64,000 bases of DNA from Gonapodya prolifera JEL478. Taxonomy: Eukaryota > Monoblepharomycota > Monoblepharidomycetes > Monoblepharidales > Gonapodyaceae. Positions 16,741-29,300 of this stretch are shown piece by piece; position 1 is the stretch's first letter, and each line of letters starts with the position of its first letter. The notes below the pieces were generated by a model. The model did no database searches and was not told where the DNA came from. It was given only the letters and a program-made list of their open reading frames with translations. The stretch covers positions 598,288-662,287 of the forward strand of contig KQ965737.1 in NCBI GenBank assembly GCA_001574975.1. Reading direction: 5' to 3'. Made by a program: the position numbers and the translations under genes.

Positions 16741-19700
16741 TTAAGCCTCTTGAGGCGTCCTAATCCGGATAGTATTTTGTGAGGTGTCGTCAGATGCAGG
16801 GGGAACGCTATCGTGGGTAACGGTGTCATCGCCAACTTTGGTGTCCGCAACGGTAAAATGTTCGTATGTCTGGCTGAAGGGGCCAGGAACTGAAATGTCA
16901 CCATTGGCAACAGCGTTGCTCAAAAGTCCACGGGAAGCAGATAACAAGCTCGTGGTGATTTGCTGAGGTGACGGTTGACCCGATCCGTTTACATTCGCTA
17001 CAGACTGCCAGGTAGGAGGATATGGGTATGGTCCATAACCCTGGCCAGTATAAAGATGTGGTCTTCCAGCAGATGGGGACATATAAGCAGCAGGATACGC
17101 AGAGGGCCTCGATCCTTGACTTTGGGGCCAGTTCTGCATTGGAAGCCACATTGGTACTTGACCGCGTCCTACTCCTTGCTGCAAACCGAGTGAATTGGGA
17201 TCGGATATCGGGGTTGATGTCCCAGGAACGGGGGTAGGATGAGACGGAACAGTAACAGGGCCCGATATGGGTGGGGGTCCAATGTGATAGTAGCCATATC
17301 CGCTGGCATTTTGGGGCACAGGTTGCATCACCCAACCCTATTTGACAACAGAGCTTTCTTAGATACGGAAAACGCACATAAAATGTGCACACTACCGACC
17401 TGAGGACCATAGTACCAAGCAGGTTGGTATGCCGCCGAAAAGAAGGGCTTGGGTGATTTTCGTTTCTTTGGTGGGACCAATTCCGAGTCCTTTTGTGTTT
17501 CAACCACCTTAGTGCCACAACGACAAAGTTGAGAGTGAAAAGAACTCACAGCGACCCGTTTCTTCGTTTCCCCAAGCTCCGACTGAATAGAACTTTCCGT
17601 GAGGCGTTTCTTTTTCTTCGGGTGAGAAAACTCATCCCCGCTCGTCGAAGGTTTAGATTCCATCCTTCTTGTAGACTTCGGTCGTGTTGGCACAAGCTTT
17701 GGTTTTGCCTTTATTGGGTACTTTTTCGTAGTGGTTTTGGGGACGCTCTTTCCCAAGAACTTTGGTGACGGCTCCCCACGCTCGCACGGTGGACAAATCC
17801 AACTGGGGAGACTTGCCACCTTCTCAGCAGTTAGACCCATGCATTGGAAGTGATACCATTCTCCACATCTGTCGCAGCCGACCATTTCCTCATCCGGTCC
17901 CGCAGCCCCGCGACATACACAGTAGACTGCGTTTGGATCATCTGGCTCGATAGGCAAAGGCAGAAGCTCCCCCACTTTGTTCCGCAACATGTTGGTTTCA
18001 GCAGCAAGCTCAACAAGCAGTCCCTCCGTCCTTCGTAACAGCCCTCTGAGCTTTTTCCCATCGTCTGACTTCATTTCTTCCGATCCCAGTTTCATGAAGT
18101 CGTAAATTTCCCTCTTGAATCGGTTTATCCCCACCACAATTGTTTCCAAAAACTCGAGCTCTGGTGACGCGAACTTGAGCTTCCGACCACTTCGCGCTAA
18201 TGCTTCAATATCCTTGTACTGTGGGCGTTTAACACGGAAGATGGGTAGATTGACATTGCAGCATGGGCACACGTAGCGTTCTTGCACTTTGGCGTCTTTC
18301 TGGGAAATGCGAATACATTTGCCATGGTACCACTCCTTGCAAACGTCACACTCGACCTGGGAGATGGGTATTGATGTCAGGAGAAGGAAAGTCCCACAAC
18401 AAAACAGCATCTCACCATAAATCCAAGTTCGGGTGTTTGACATAAGCAATAAAGTTCCCGGCCGTCTTGCGAGCCGAGACAGCAGTTTATTGCATTGATC
18501 GCCATTTCCTCTAACGCTGGTAGTAAGGGTCTGTCTTTGCGAGCTCCAGTTACCCTCTTTGCGTCAGTCAGCCAACGATCACTTTCCCGAAGATGTGCTT
18601 GTAACGCCCCAATTTCAGCTGGTCGAACCGGACAGCCATTAATTCGAGTAAGCATGGCGCGAAGATCTCCTATTGCGGGACGCGCTGGCGTGGTGTCATC
18701 TGCGGCCTCAAGTAATTCCGAGGGCGAAGCGGTGGGTTCATCTGGTACGTTTGCTTCTCCGCTAGAGTTATCTGCAAGTTCAGGCAACTCTCGGTTGCTA
18801 AACATGTGTAGACTTGCTCGGTCATTGTTTGCGTCCTCCCCAATTTGGACACTGTTTGATCCATTATCACCAGAGATCTTTTCCAGACTAGCAGTGTCCA
18901 GCTTCGCAATTACCGCAATTTCATCTTCCTGGCGTGCGGGGTGCTCATCTAATTTATCGTCAAATTCACTTTTTGTATGAACGCCAATTTGCTGTCGAGT
19001 CATCGAAATATCATTCTGCTCTGCTCTATCGCCGGTATCGCTCTTGTCCATTTCAATGTCGTCGCCACTGACGCTTCCATCTTCGTCACTGTCATCTGAT
19101 TTTTTGCGTTGCAAACTCTTTCTTGCGAGTTCTCCCACGAGCCCATCGACATCGATACCAGCTTCCTGAAGTAATTCTCTGGCATCTTTTCTCCACTCTG
19201 TCACTCGAGCAATTATTGATTCGATCTTCTCGAAGAGCTCGGGGGTGAGTGGCTCAACCTTCGCACGATCTCGCATGATTGTCAACTCCTCTAAAGTGAC
19301 GGTTCTCAACTTCAAAAGGGCCACTGCATCGATTCTCCATCTCTCGCCCTGGAACTTCTTCCTCTTCAAAATCGAATAAAGGGGATTGTCGGAATCGACT
19401 TCAGACTCCCCGGCATCATTCATGCACTCAATGACATCATCAAGTTTTATGAAATCACCATTCAAAAGACCTGGAAAGTTTCGATAAATGTCCAACGATA
19501 TTCCAGATTTGGGTGAAAGCATACATACCTTGCGACCTTTCGCACCACTCAAGTTGACGCACTCTGGATTCAAGCTTTTCCAGCTCCTCGCATTCAACAT
19601 CCAAACTGTATCCTCCCTCAAGTGCTTCCTTTGCAGAAGCGATTTGGGACTCCCAATCACCCCCCTCATAGTCAAGAGGTGTAGTTAGCAACGTAACGCT

Positions 19701-22700
19701 ACGTTCACGAAACTCGTGGACCTGTGACCGAAGGTACTGAAGAGATTGGATTTCTGGGCAGTCGAATGGTATTGGCTCCACTTCTCGCAAAAGTTCATCC
19801 ACAGCAGCGATCGTCCGTCTTGAAGAACGTCCAAGATCCGTACCATCTTTTCTTTGCTTCAACGATTTGTATACCTTACGACGCTTATTTTCCAACAAGT
19901 GCTCAGCTTTAGTAACCCATGCAGTTGCAGATGCCAAGAACTCTTGCAGTGTTCCTACTTCAGGCATCGATACAGGCAGTTTTTCACCTTGCACTACGAG
20001 TTGTTGAAGGCTGCGAAGTTGTGGACGAGGGGTCAAAAGTGATTTTCGAAGCTTGGAAAGCCACTCAGAAGGCCTGGACACAAGCTTGGCAACACCTGAA
20101 TGTGCCGCCGCGATTACCGAGTCGGGAACGCCAACTCTCAGAATGGGAAGATGTTTCGGGTCTGCTTTGCAAGACTGCCATACGTTCTTACGATGAGTCA
20201 CCCAATCAGTCAGACAAAGCTTTGGAGTACTTACCCATTGGCCCTGGCTCGTACAGTCCGCGCATGACCAAGTACCACATGGACACGTTACTCCACTGAT
20301 AAAAAGTTTTGCCAAACAGTTTTCACAACGTTCTTCCAGTCCTCTGGCATCCGCGTCCGTCTCCTCCAAGATAGATTCGAATCGTTCACGTAGAGCAGCC
20401 CGTTCACGCTCCTCTCGTCCCCGTAAACCTTCAATTGCTGGATTTAACCTGACAAATGGAGAGTTTGACTTCGAACGTATCCCTACATCCGCCATTTTTA
20501 ACTGACCACATCGCTTTGGAATACTCGGTTCCGACTCCCCTCGCTGCTGTAATGATCACTTCATTCAGAGAGAACGGCGCAGGCTTGCGTAAATTCCTGA
20601 GCAGGGCTTCCAGTCGTCGAGCATGTGGGAGCCAACTTGCAGGAGCAAGTACTGATGAAGTTGACAAAGTGAACTGGAACGACACAAAACTATCAGGGGA
20701 AGCTCAAGTGACGAAACAAAACATAACTGACCCCATGGTCAATGTACGCATAATATGACCCAGCTTTTCACATTTGAAGTGCAAGGTTATTCGTCCGGTG
20801 CATTGGCTACGCATCGAACAACTCACCTGTTACCACTATCCAATCACCAGGTCTTTGAAATACCTTCGTCACTCTTACGCCACTCTCCAACAGTTTCCCA
20901 GGATCCCACTTAATCAGTGATTCGTCATTACCAACCAGGTCTTCAAACTTTCTGGCTTGATCGGACCCAATCGCATACCACGTCCTTCCGTCCCCTCCCC
21001 AAAGGTATGATGCAAGCGGTGCGCCTAATGGCGCCGTACGCCAACCAACGTGAGAAAACAGCATACCAGCACATAATTGTGGTAGCAACACTGGGGGAAT
21101 CCTCGACATGTGAAGGAGAATGGAGGAAGGGAGTAGGGCGAGCCTAAACAGAGATAAATTGCAGACAATGGTGTACATATCATGACCGAGCACATACATG
21201 TTACCATTCCACGCGCATCTTCCCAGAACAGGGGAACCTTGAGTCATTGCTTTTTCTGGGTCGAGAAAGCCTCCTCCAAACCCTTCACATGGATTCACGC
21301 TGCCGATACCAATATGTTCTCCTTCCCCATCAGCCTCATATACATGCTGCCAAAAAGAGCGTTCGAAGTCCGATGCATGTATATATGGTTGAGCGTCCTG
21401 CGCAGTCGCTGTTGGGCTTGCATGATTGACCGCATTTGCAGGTTCGCTTTCCAACTTCACATCCAACATGACCCCGTCAGCACAACGCCGCAAATAAGCC
21501 TCTTTGTACATCTCTGCCGCCTTCATAAACCCTGTAATCTCATAAGACCGCCCGTCAACTACGCCAATCAGCCCGCCCGAGCAAACAGGGCAGAACCATT
21601 TCCCCTTGGGAATGCGTTCCAGTGGGGGATCGAGGCAAAACGTATGCCACCCTGTGTCACACCCATCGCATAGCAGCAAACGCGTGGGATTTGTAGAAGT
21701 TCGACAAACTTGGCAAGCATGATCGGAAAGAGTTTTCTTTGACGGTTCGGGCGAAGTTGTACGAGGTGCCGACATCTCAGATGAAAAAGACACAGAATCG
21801 ACATCACCATCCGAGTCGGACGCTTCGGCATACGTCGCTACCGGAAGAAAAAAGTCCGGACCCCAAGTGATGAAAACCGAAACCAGAAAATAGAATATTT
21901 GAAACGCACCATGTTTGGTAACCTTAGCTCTACTCGCTCTGGCGGACCTCCTAGTCGGTCCTTCAACCCCATTCTGCTTTTTGGGGGGTATCTGTGCCCG
22001 CTCTGGAGTCGGCACGGAGGCTGCTTCAAACTCGGAGTCCCCATCGTCAGTATCATGGTCGGAGAGTTCACCATCATCGTCGAGAAAATGGTGAGTCGGT
22101 ATCTCAAGTTCTGGAAGAGCATTACAAGATGCGCTGGAACCGTTGGGAGGAGCAGTGATGTCAGGTGGGGGGTGCTCAACAGATGTAGATGGAGCAGAGG
22201 GCACGGTTATAGCGGTCGCGGAGACGGTGAGAGACCCGTTGTCATCGGAGAGTGCAGTTGTAGCAACCTCTTCGCGTTCAACAGTTTCGGGGACGACTGG
22301 AGATGTCGGCTGGGGAGGTGACGTGAACGATTGGTCCACCTGTCCAGTTCCTGACTTGTCCTCAGATTCGGCACCAGCACTCTGTGATAGAATCTCAGGC
22401 TCTAGCAGAGCTGCCAGGTCCAATTTTGAACCCCCCCCTCCCTGAATGGCTACGTCGTGCGGGAGGATGTTGCGAGCGTAAACCATTTTGAGTGTATGGC
22501 TTGTTCCGGTGTTTCTTTTCTCTTTGGTGAGACCAATAGCCCTTGCAACCTCTGCCCACTTTTTGTTCTCACAAACAAAGCGAAATCCACCACGGTTGTG
22601 AACCTCCATTTGAAGTTGTGATAGGGAAATGGGACGGCGCTCAACGACAGGATGAGATTGAAAAGGTGTTCCTCTCGATGCGTGGAAAGACGCAAGAGTT

Positions 22701-23417
22701 GCAACATAAGGGTCGGTTATCGGGGTATCGGATGTCTCTAATGATGTCGGTGAGGACTCGGCGTATAAGTTTGGAGGTTTCGAAGGCCCAAGTGGAGTCA
22801 GTTGGACAGTAAAACGTGTCTGCCAAAGGAAAACGGAAGGTTTTGTTTCAGAACCGCAAGTTCGTGAACGGCAAAAATATGTTGGTGAAACCGAGGGGAA
22901 GTTTGTGGTATCACCCAGAATCCGAATGTTTGCTTGCGAGATATTGAGCCACGCTAGTCGTATCGGCCAATAGCTCATGTCTGGTGACCACCTGTTTCCC
23001 CTCGACTTCTGCAATGAGGTCAAGTTCGGCCGACTCTCCTTCGTCTGGTACCGTGACTCCCCAAATTCAGAAGTCGGATATGATTTGGGCGGACTGACTC
23101 ACTTCTTGGTCCAGCGAGAGCTTCGGCTTCCAGCTTTCTGGTGGGATGAGTTTGCCCATTCCAGCTCGTCCCAACCGCACTTGCAGGTCCTCCAGGACTC
23201 GATACGGATCGGCCCATTCCTCGTTCGTGGGCTTATGCGTAGGAGCCTCCGCCAACTCAAATGGAACGGGTAGTTCTCGATCGGGACCACCATGTGCAGC
23301 TGTTCCGGCAAGGCTGTCCGAGGAAGTCGAAGCTTCAAATTTTCGAATTGACGAGAGTGAAAAGTACGTGGTTGGCGGTCGTAGATTCGGTGTCGCCGCC
23401 GCCTTTTTGGGCGGCAT
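16741..23417 (-). CDS. KDM5/JARID1-family chromatin protein with degenerate JmjC domain
   Basis: Read from 23417 down to the stop at 16741. JmjN is near the start (APTHKPTNEEWADPY, LIPPESWKPKLSLD). ARID follows at ~22690-22470 (FHASRGTPFQ, RGGFRFVCENKKWAEVARA), PHD1 at ~21720-21570 (CQVCRTSTNPTRLLLCDGCD), JmjC at ~21220-20640, C5HC2 finger at ~20340-20240 (RCENCLAKLFISGVTCPCG), PLU-1 region at ~20160-18560, PHD2 at ~18440-18260 (YCLCQTPELGF, CDVCKEWYHGKC) and PHD3 at ~17930-17770 (VYCVCRGAAGPDE). A Pro/Gly/Tyr-rich tail ends the protein. Inferred introns include about 22834-23105, 20453-20510, 20167-20233, 18362-18419 and 17338-17399. Exons between JmjN and ARID are uncertain. Canonical WHxE of JmjC reads WRTA and the third His is missing, so demethylase activity is unlikely. 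This recalls yeast Ecm5 and fission yeast Msc1, which act as scaffolds or readers. Confidence 0.85.
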
Positions 23418-24040
23418 TGTGGAAGTTGTGAAACCGTCACAATGAACACAAGTTGATCACTTTCCCCTTCAATTATGTCTCAAGTGATTTTCTATCAGAT
23501 GCCGTTCGACGTAAAGGTGCTATTGAAATTACGAAATTTGGTATTGGTTATGGCTATTCTCAATATCTTCTCCCTGCCACCATTTTCCTCGCCACTGTTG
23601 GTTTTCCTATTCTACGTAACAAGCTCAATGAGATCCCAAAACTTCACTTGGGTGGGCCTTTGACACAACTTAGGTTGAAGATAACGTTCCGTTGGCGGCA
23701 ATGTATGGTCCTTGTGAAGGCTTCGAGTGTTGTGCCTGCTGCTTGAAAGCCTTCAATAAGAGCCCAGGAGAGCGAGGTTGCAGGCTAGCTAGCCCAATTG
23801 ATGATCGACTTCAGGTATTGAGTGAAGGTGAAGCATTGAACCACTCGATGAGGATTCCAGTACGAGAAGCCGCCGAAACTCCCTTATTAGAATGATCGAT
23901 CAGTTCGTGGGGACAATTTGGATGGATTCTATCCGAATGATGGCGAATTTCAGAAATTAGCAGGGTTCCTATACCAGTTTTTGTGGCACGAGCCCCGCTC
24001 CTGGATGTGCACGGGTCCCATTTTCTGTGAATCTGCAACT
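23418..24040. promoter_or_regulatory. Divergent intergenic region between KDM5-like and ATP synthase d genes
   Basis: About 620 bases between two outward-facing start codons. No supportable reading frame or RNA gene; probably both promoters. No specific motif is claimed. Confidence 0.4.
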
Positions 24041-25063
24041 ATGTCTGCGGCAAAGTCGGCTGCAACGAAGTGAGTACTCTGTGAAGAACCAGTAGTGTAC
24101 CACGTGTGTGCGCTATGTGCTCCTGGTGTGATGGTATCTCCAATCCCCCCTTTCGGTAACCATCCCTTCCATTTGGTGGTCAACTTAACCTTCGCGGTCC
24201 CCTTTTCGACGTTTTTTTGGTCATCATTTTCCTTGCTCACTGTATTATGTGATGCATCTTTCCAATTTGATCCCAGGATCGACTGGACCACCTTGACCTC
24301 CAACCTGCGCCCAGACACAGTGGCGGCTTTGTCCTCTTTCCGCCGGCGTCATGGTGACCTCGCCGCCCAAATCTCGGATCTTCGGGCCCAATTGAAGCCG
24401 GTGGACTTCGCTGGCTTCAGGCAAGCCCTTCAGAACACTAAAGTTGTGGACGAAGCCGAAAAGGCCATCAAGGGCTTCGTTCCGGCGAAGTACGACGTGT
24501 CGGAGCAAATTAAACTCATTGATGTTCAGGAAGCGAAGACCGTGAGTGTCGGGGGAGGACGTACGAAAGGATCTACTACGCAGGAGGGTACCAGCAATTG
24601 ACGACCAATCATGTGCATCTTGGGAATGATCGTCTGTCGGATCTTTCTGGATTGTGGTGCAGGAAAAGTGCTGATAGGTGGACCCTTGGCCACATTTTTT
24701 TACATATTCTTTTCTTTCCTGCCTCCGAAGTTGGCTCTTGCGGAACGAACAGCAGCCAAGGTGGAAGTAGAAGTGAAAGAGCTTGGCGAACTGCTTAAGA
24801 GTATCGAGACCGCTCGGCCGGTGGACGAGCTGACGGTGAGCTAACATTACGCTTTCAGAATGTTACCCATTTTCTGACATTTCAACAACCCAATGCAGGT
24901 TGAGGATGTTGTTGCTGCGAAGCCAGAACTTAAGGGCAAGGCGATGAAAATGCTTGAGCGACAACAATACGGGTACGTTTCTCCTGATCCCCGTTTACTG
25001 CTTTCGACTGACCGTCGCTATTTCAGCCTGCCCGCCTACCTTGAGAAATTCCAACGTGAGTAA
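24041..25063 (+). CDS. ATP7: Mitochondrial ATP synthase subunit d (peripheral stalk)
   Basis: Five exons, 169 aa (yeast Atp7 is 174): 24041-24069, 24277-24541, 24731-24835, 24899-24972, 25027-25063. Subunit d is part of the peripheral stalk that holds F1 against F0 rotation in the inner membrane. The start MSAAKSAATKIDWTTLTSNL matches the conserved family N-terminus. RRHGDLAAQI, VVDEAEKAIKGFVPAKYDV and the charged helix AAKVEVEVKELGELL follow. The C-terminus ends LPAYLEKFQRE. The family has no classical cleaved presequence and none is seen. The first intron (207 bases) is longer than most here. Each junction keeps phase. Confidence 0.92.
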
Positions 25064-25195
25064 TCGCTCATTTTTCGCGATTTGCAGGTTCTAACGGATT
25101 CGGAAACAGATGGAGGAATTGGACTGTAGAATGTTAGATTACAAATTGTTCTAAACGTGATCTCGCACAAACGATCGGTCCACAAACCATTTCAC

Positions 25196-26280
25196 ATGCC
25201 TGTTCTCGCCCCGCAATTGAATGTTTCTCCTGACAGCTCCATCGTGATTTCGAAGAGCAATGTCGATCGAGAGGGGCGGCATGCCACAAGTAACGTGGCG
25301 GACAAAGAGCCCCGCAAAGTGAAGCACGTCGGCATCACCGCTGGTGTGAGGTTCTGCAGTCGGGGTTTATGTGCGTGCATCGTCAACGTTGAGTGATACA
25401 ATGTCACAGGCGAGCTCATCGCATGTCCCTTCTGTACAGTCACCCTGTATCCCGGTTCGAAGTTTCTTGGCGAGCAGCGTAGCGGTAGAAATAGCTATGG
25501 TGTTCAGGTGGGTCCATCATTCGATTCAGAAAGGAGTTTATTCACAGTACATACCGGCAATGCATGCAGGTCGATATAAAGCACATCAACCTGGAAGAGA
25601 GTTTTATATGTGGAAATCTGACGATACACGGGCTTACAGAGGCTAATCCCGATCTCACAACATATTTCGAAGGCGAGATTATTGGTCCCCGACACAAGTT
25701 TCTTACGAGGTAAGATTCTTCAGCTCCATGCCGTCAATCCCAAATACAGAACATTGCCCTTCAGAAAGTGGAACGCAGACGAGTATATTGACCGGCAGCA
25801 TTGGGTGGGGTGGTCAGTGCCATTTTCCATCGCATGATGATGAGAGCTGAGATTAAATCTTCAGATGAAATTCCACCCTTTCCGGCCTTACGAGACTTCT
25901 TTCAACGACGACGATTTTGAGTACGATTTCCGGGGTAAAGACGTCATCTTTATGCGGTGGAAGGTATGTGTTTGGATGGGGGACGTCACCAACTCTCCAA
26001 CTCATTCAAGCCTTTGCAGGAGCAATTTTTGGTGCCAGATCACACAATTAAGCATATATCCGGCGCATCTTTTGCCGGCTTCTATTACGTTTGCTATGAC
26101 CGAGCACGCGATCAACTCACGGGCTACTACTATCATCAAAAATCCGAATGGTTTCAACAACTCATTGTGAGCATCCAATCCACTACGCTCGTTTCGATAC
26201 TGCTCACATTCGAAGTATTTTAGTGTAAACATGCAACACGAGACCGAAGGAGCAATTTTGGCTCATACGAGTTCCGGTGA
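25196..26280 (+). CDS. GID4: GID4/Vid24-like substrate receptor of the GID/CTLH ubiquitin ligase
   Basis: Seven exons, 232 aa: 25196-25343, 25440-25507, 25570-25709, 25765-25804, 25865-25963, 26020-26166, 26224-26280. GID4 recognises Pro/N-degrons and delivers proteins such as gluconeogenic enzymes to the GID/CTLH E3 ligase. The beta-barrel is well conserved: [92 protein letters not shown] and SEWFQQL. The final exon is set by the family ending YEFR, reached only if the 57-base intron 26167-26223 is removed. The ~50-residue N-terminus is poorly conserved, as usual. Its stop lies 69 bases from the convergent stop of the next gene. Confidence 0.93.
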
Positions 26281-26349
26281 ATTACAGTAATCTCAAACGT
26301 AAATCATACATATATCTTGTAACATTTTTATCTCATATGTACATTGTGG

Positions 26350-29300
26350 TCATCCAACAGCTGAACGGGGTTTATATAAATGATGAGATTGAGGATCCAA
26401 AGGGCGCTGCATGACCCCAGACATTACAACAAAGCTTGAGATGACATTGACGATCCAGGACACACCTGCGCAATAACACACTGGAGAACAAACTCGGACG
26501 AAACGACAGAGGGATAGACTGAACGAGTGTTGAACATTGATTTAATTGTCACAGCCGAAATCGGCCGGTCTGCAACAATCATATCGCAGGTTTTTGGCCC
26601 GTTGGACGCGTTTCCAGGCAGTATGGTTGCCCCAGCCTGGAATCCATTGTGAACGGCAATTTTGGGGTAAGAGACAGAAGCATTCTTACCGATATCAAGA
26701 CTACTTCCCATGTCGACCTCCACGTTGCAGACATGGAGTGCACGTAAGCCCGAAACCCACCGAAAACACCAGTGAGTTGTGCGGAAGGGCTGTTTGTTGG
26801 AAAATTACACCTCCTGCCAATTAATTGCCAAAAGTAACGTTTCCATCACCTTACGAAAGCGCCAAGCTCCTTTACGAAACCATTCGCTAGACGGTAAAGA
26901 CTGGGATCAATGAAAATTCCCTAAAGTGTCAGGTTCTGGCATCAAATTGCATCAAGAATCACCAACAAAAATGTGACACGAACTTTCTCACAGCAAGTTC
27001 GTAGCCAAACAGTGGAAACGGTGGGGACTCCAAGCGCCAACGCCATCAAATATTTCACAGTCCTCCTGAGCATCGAAAAACAAAATAACACATTCAAGAC
27101 TCGCACTGAGGATTCGGGAAAATTTGACTCACAGGGGCCGATTGGCCAACAGTATGACTGTGCGATTTGTTAATCGTTCACGACCCTTGAAGCAATCCGA
27201 GAAGGACTCGAAAACCTTGCCACCATGGTGTAGAATCTGACGAGCCATGTCCTGTTTATTGGGAGCTATCCAAAAATCACTGGTATGTATTGGCCTCGAA
27301 TAAAGGAGGGCAGCACAAAGCTCACCACTTAAATTTCCGGAAGGCTCACATCGATCACAGTTTCGCCTCGGCACTTCAGTCGGAAGCGTCAAAACAAACG
27401 CATACTCAGCGAGTAATTGGTCTGCTCAACAAATTCCGGATTACGGTCCCGTTTGTTGCTCTCGGCTGCATTGAATGACACTCCTTACCTGATTGCTTTG
27501 ATGGAGGCGACAATACCTCTTGCTTCATAATCATAATGTCATCGGCTCCATCCTCCCAATTCTCGTCTTCTACCTTGTGCAGTCCCTCCACGAAACCCCT
27601 CTCCACGAATATCTGCGCCCATGAGCGCGTTTCGCGTGAGTCTGGGGAGTCACTCCAAGAAATTTGTACTTCGTCCTCGGACGCTTCAAGGACTTTAGCG
27701 GCCACCAACGACGATGTTCTGCCACTTTTTCGAAAAGAAAAGACGGAGGCGCCCCGTGGAAGTGGTCGTAGGGCGAAGAGATTCTGCAAGGTGAACGCGA
27801 AGTGAGATTCCTCTTCCATGAGCTATCTGAAATCGTTGTTCTCACCTCGACATCTAATATCCCGGTTTGTCCTGCGCATAGAATAGAAAGCGTTGGTGGA
27901 TTTGTGGAAACCCCGCAAACGTCAGCGACAATCGTAAAGCAATGCCCCAAACCCCATTGGTCATCACCCACCTCCCTCAAACGTGACATTATACTGATTT
28001 CCAAAACGCCGGTGAGAGACCCAGCCCGGGCACATCAAAAATCGCCCGTTATCGGATTTGTCTCCCTGTTCCAAACAAAATCAGACCCGTTCAACGGCTA
28101 TCTTCATACGAACAATAGTTGGAATCCACCTTGAAACCCCACACTCTTACACCTTCTTCAAACATCGGCACTTTCTGCTTCCTTTGGAGGGAAGTAAGTT
28201 TCTTGCCTCCATGGGTCTCTGCGGCGGTGTCGTCGGCGGTCCCAGCCACGCCCGCACTCGGACTCGCACTCAACCCTGCTGACATGGATGCCGCCGGCGT
28301 CAGACCGCCCCGCAACAGCCCGCTGAACCCTTCCCTTTCGTTGTCCAACCCCTCGAGCGTTCCCTTGCGCGCGTAGTAAGATCCGCACTTCGCGCACAGC
28401 GTACCAGGTCCATCAGGCCCTACCAATAAAAAATTTGACTCCCATCATTCATTCACGCTCCCACCCTCCAAACACCCACCTTTGCGCCACATGGTCGTCA
28501 ATCTCGTCCCACAGGCACCGCACTTCTTGACTTGCGGCGACCGTTCATGCTGCGACAAGCCGAACGAGCGGTGGCGTGGGGTTGTTCTGGGGCGCGGGGG
28601 ATTCAAAGTCACCGCAATGGGAGCAGCTGGCGGCGACGCAGAGGCCGTGAGACCTGCGGGCAACTCCACAAGCGGTGGAGGCAGTGGAGCCTCGGGTCTG
28701 GGGTTCGGAGCAGACGGCGACGAGCGGGTAGTTTGAGCTTTGCGTGGCGATTTCCGGGCAGGCGTTGGAATTTTGCGCGGTGAAGTCCGGGTAGGTGGTG
28801 GAGCTTTGCGTGGAGACGTGCGCGGAGGTGTTGGCGCGTCCGGCGCGGGTCGGCGGAGTCGCCTACCCCGCGAAGACGTCCCAGAGTTTGGTGAAGAAGG
28901 GACGCGGCGCTCCCCAGTTTGGGGTAGTACACTGCCCGCGCTCACAGCTACCTCCTCTTGCGATTTCCCTTTCCCCCGCTCGACTCCACCGCTTCCTCCC
29001 ACCAGCAAATCACCATCCTCATCTTCCTGCGTGTCCACAATCACCATCTTCCTTCTCCGCTTTGTCACAGGGGTTGGACCCGTCCCCCCCGACGCTGGGT
29101 TTTGTTCGGGAGGACTCTCACCAGCACCCACTGCCTCGCGACCTCGCTTCCCAACCACTTTCCCGGGCGACACCCGAGTGGGCTCTGTGCGCGGCCGCTC
29201 TTCCACAGCCTCCGCGTCAGCTGCAGCACGTTCCTTCCGAGACGCCTCAACAGGAACTCTTCCATCCGCGCCCCAAAACTCTTGCGTCTGGCTCGTCATT

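Noticed and set aside
23453-23746. Small plus-strand frame between KDM5-like and ATP synthase d genes
   Set aside because: No domain, no family pattern, and it lies where two promoters are expected.
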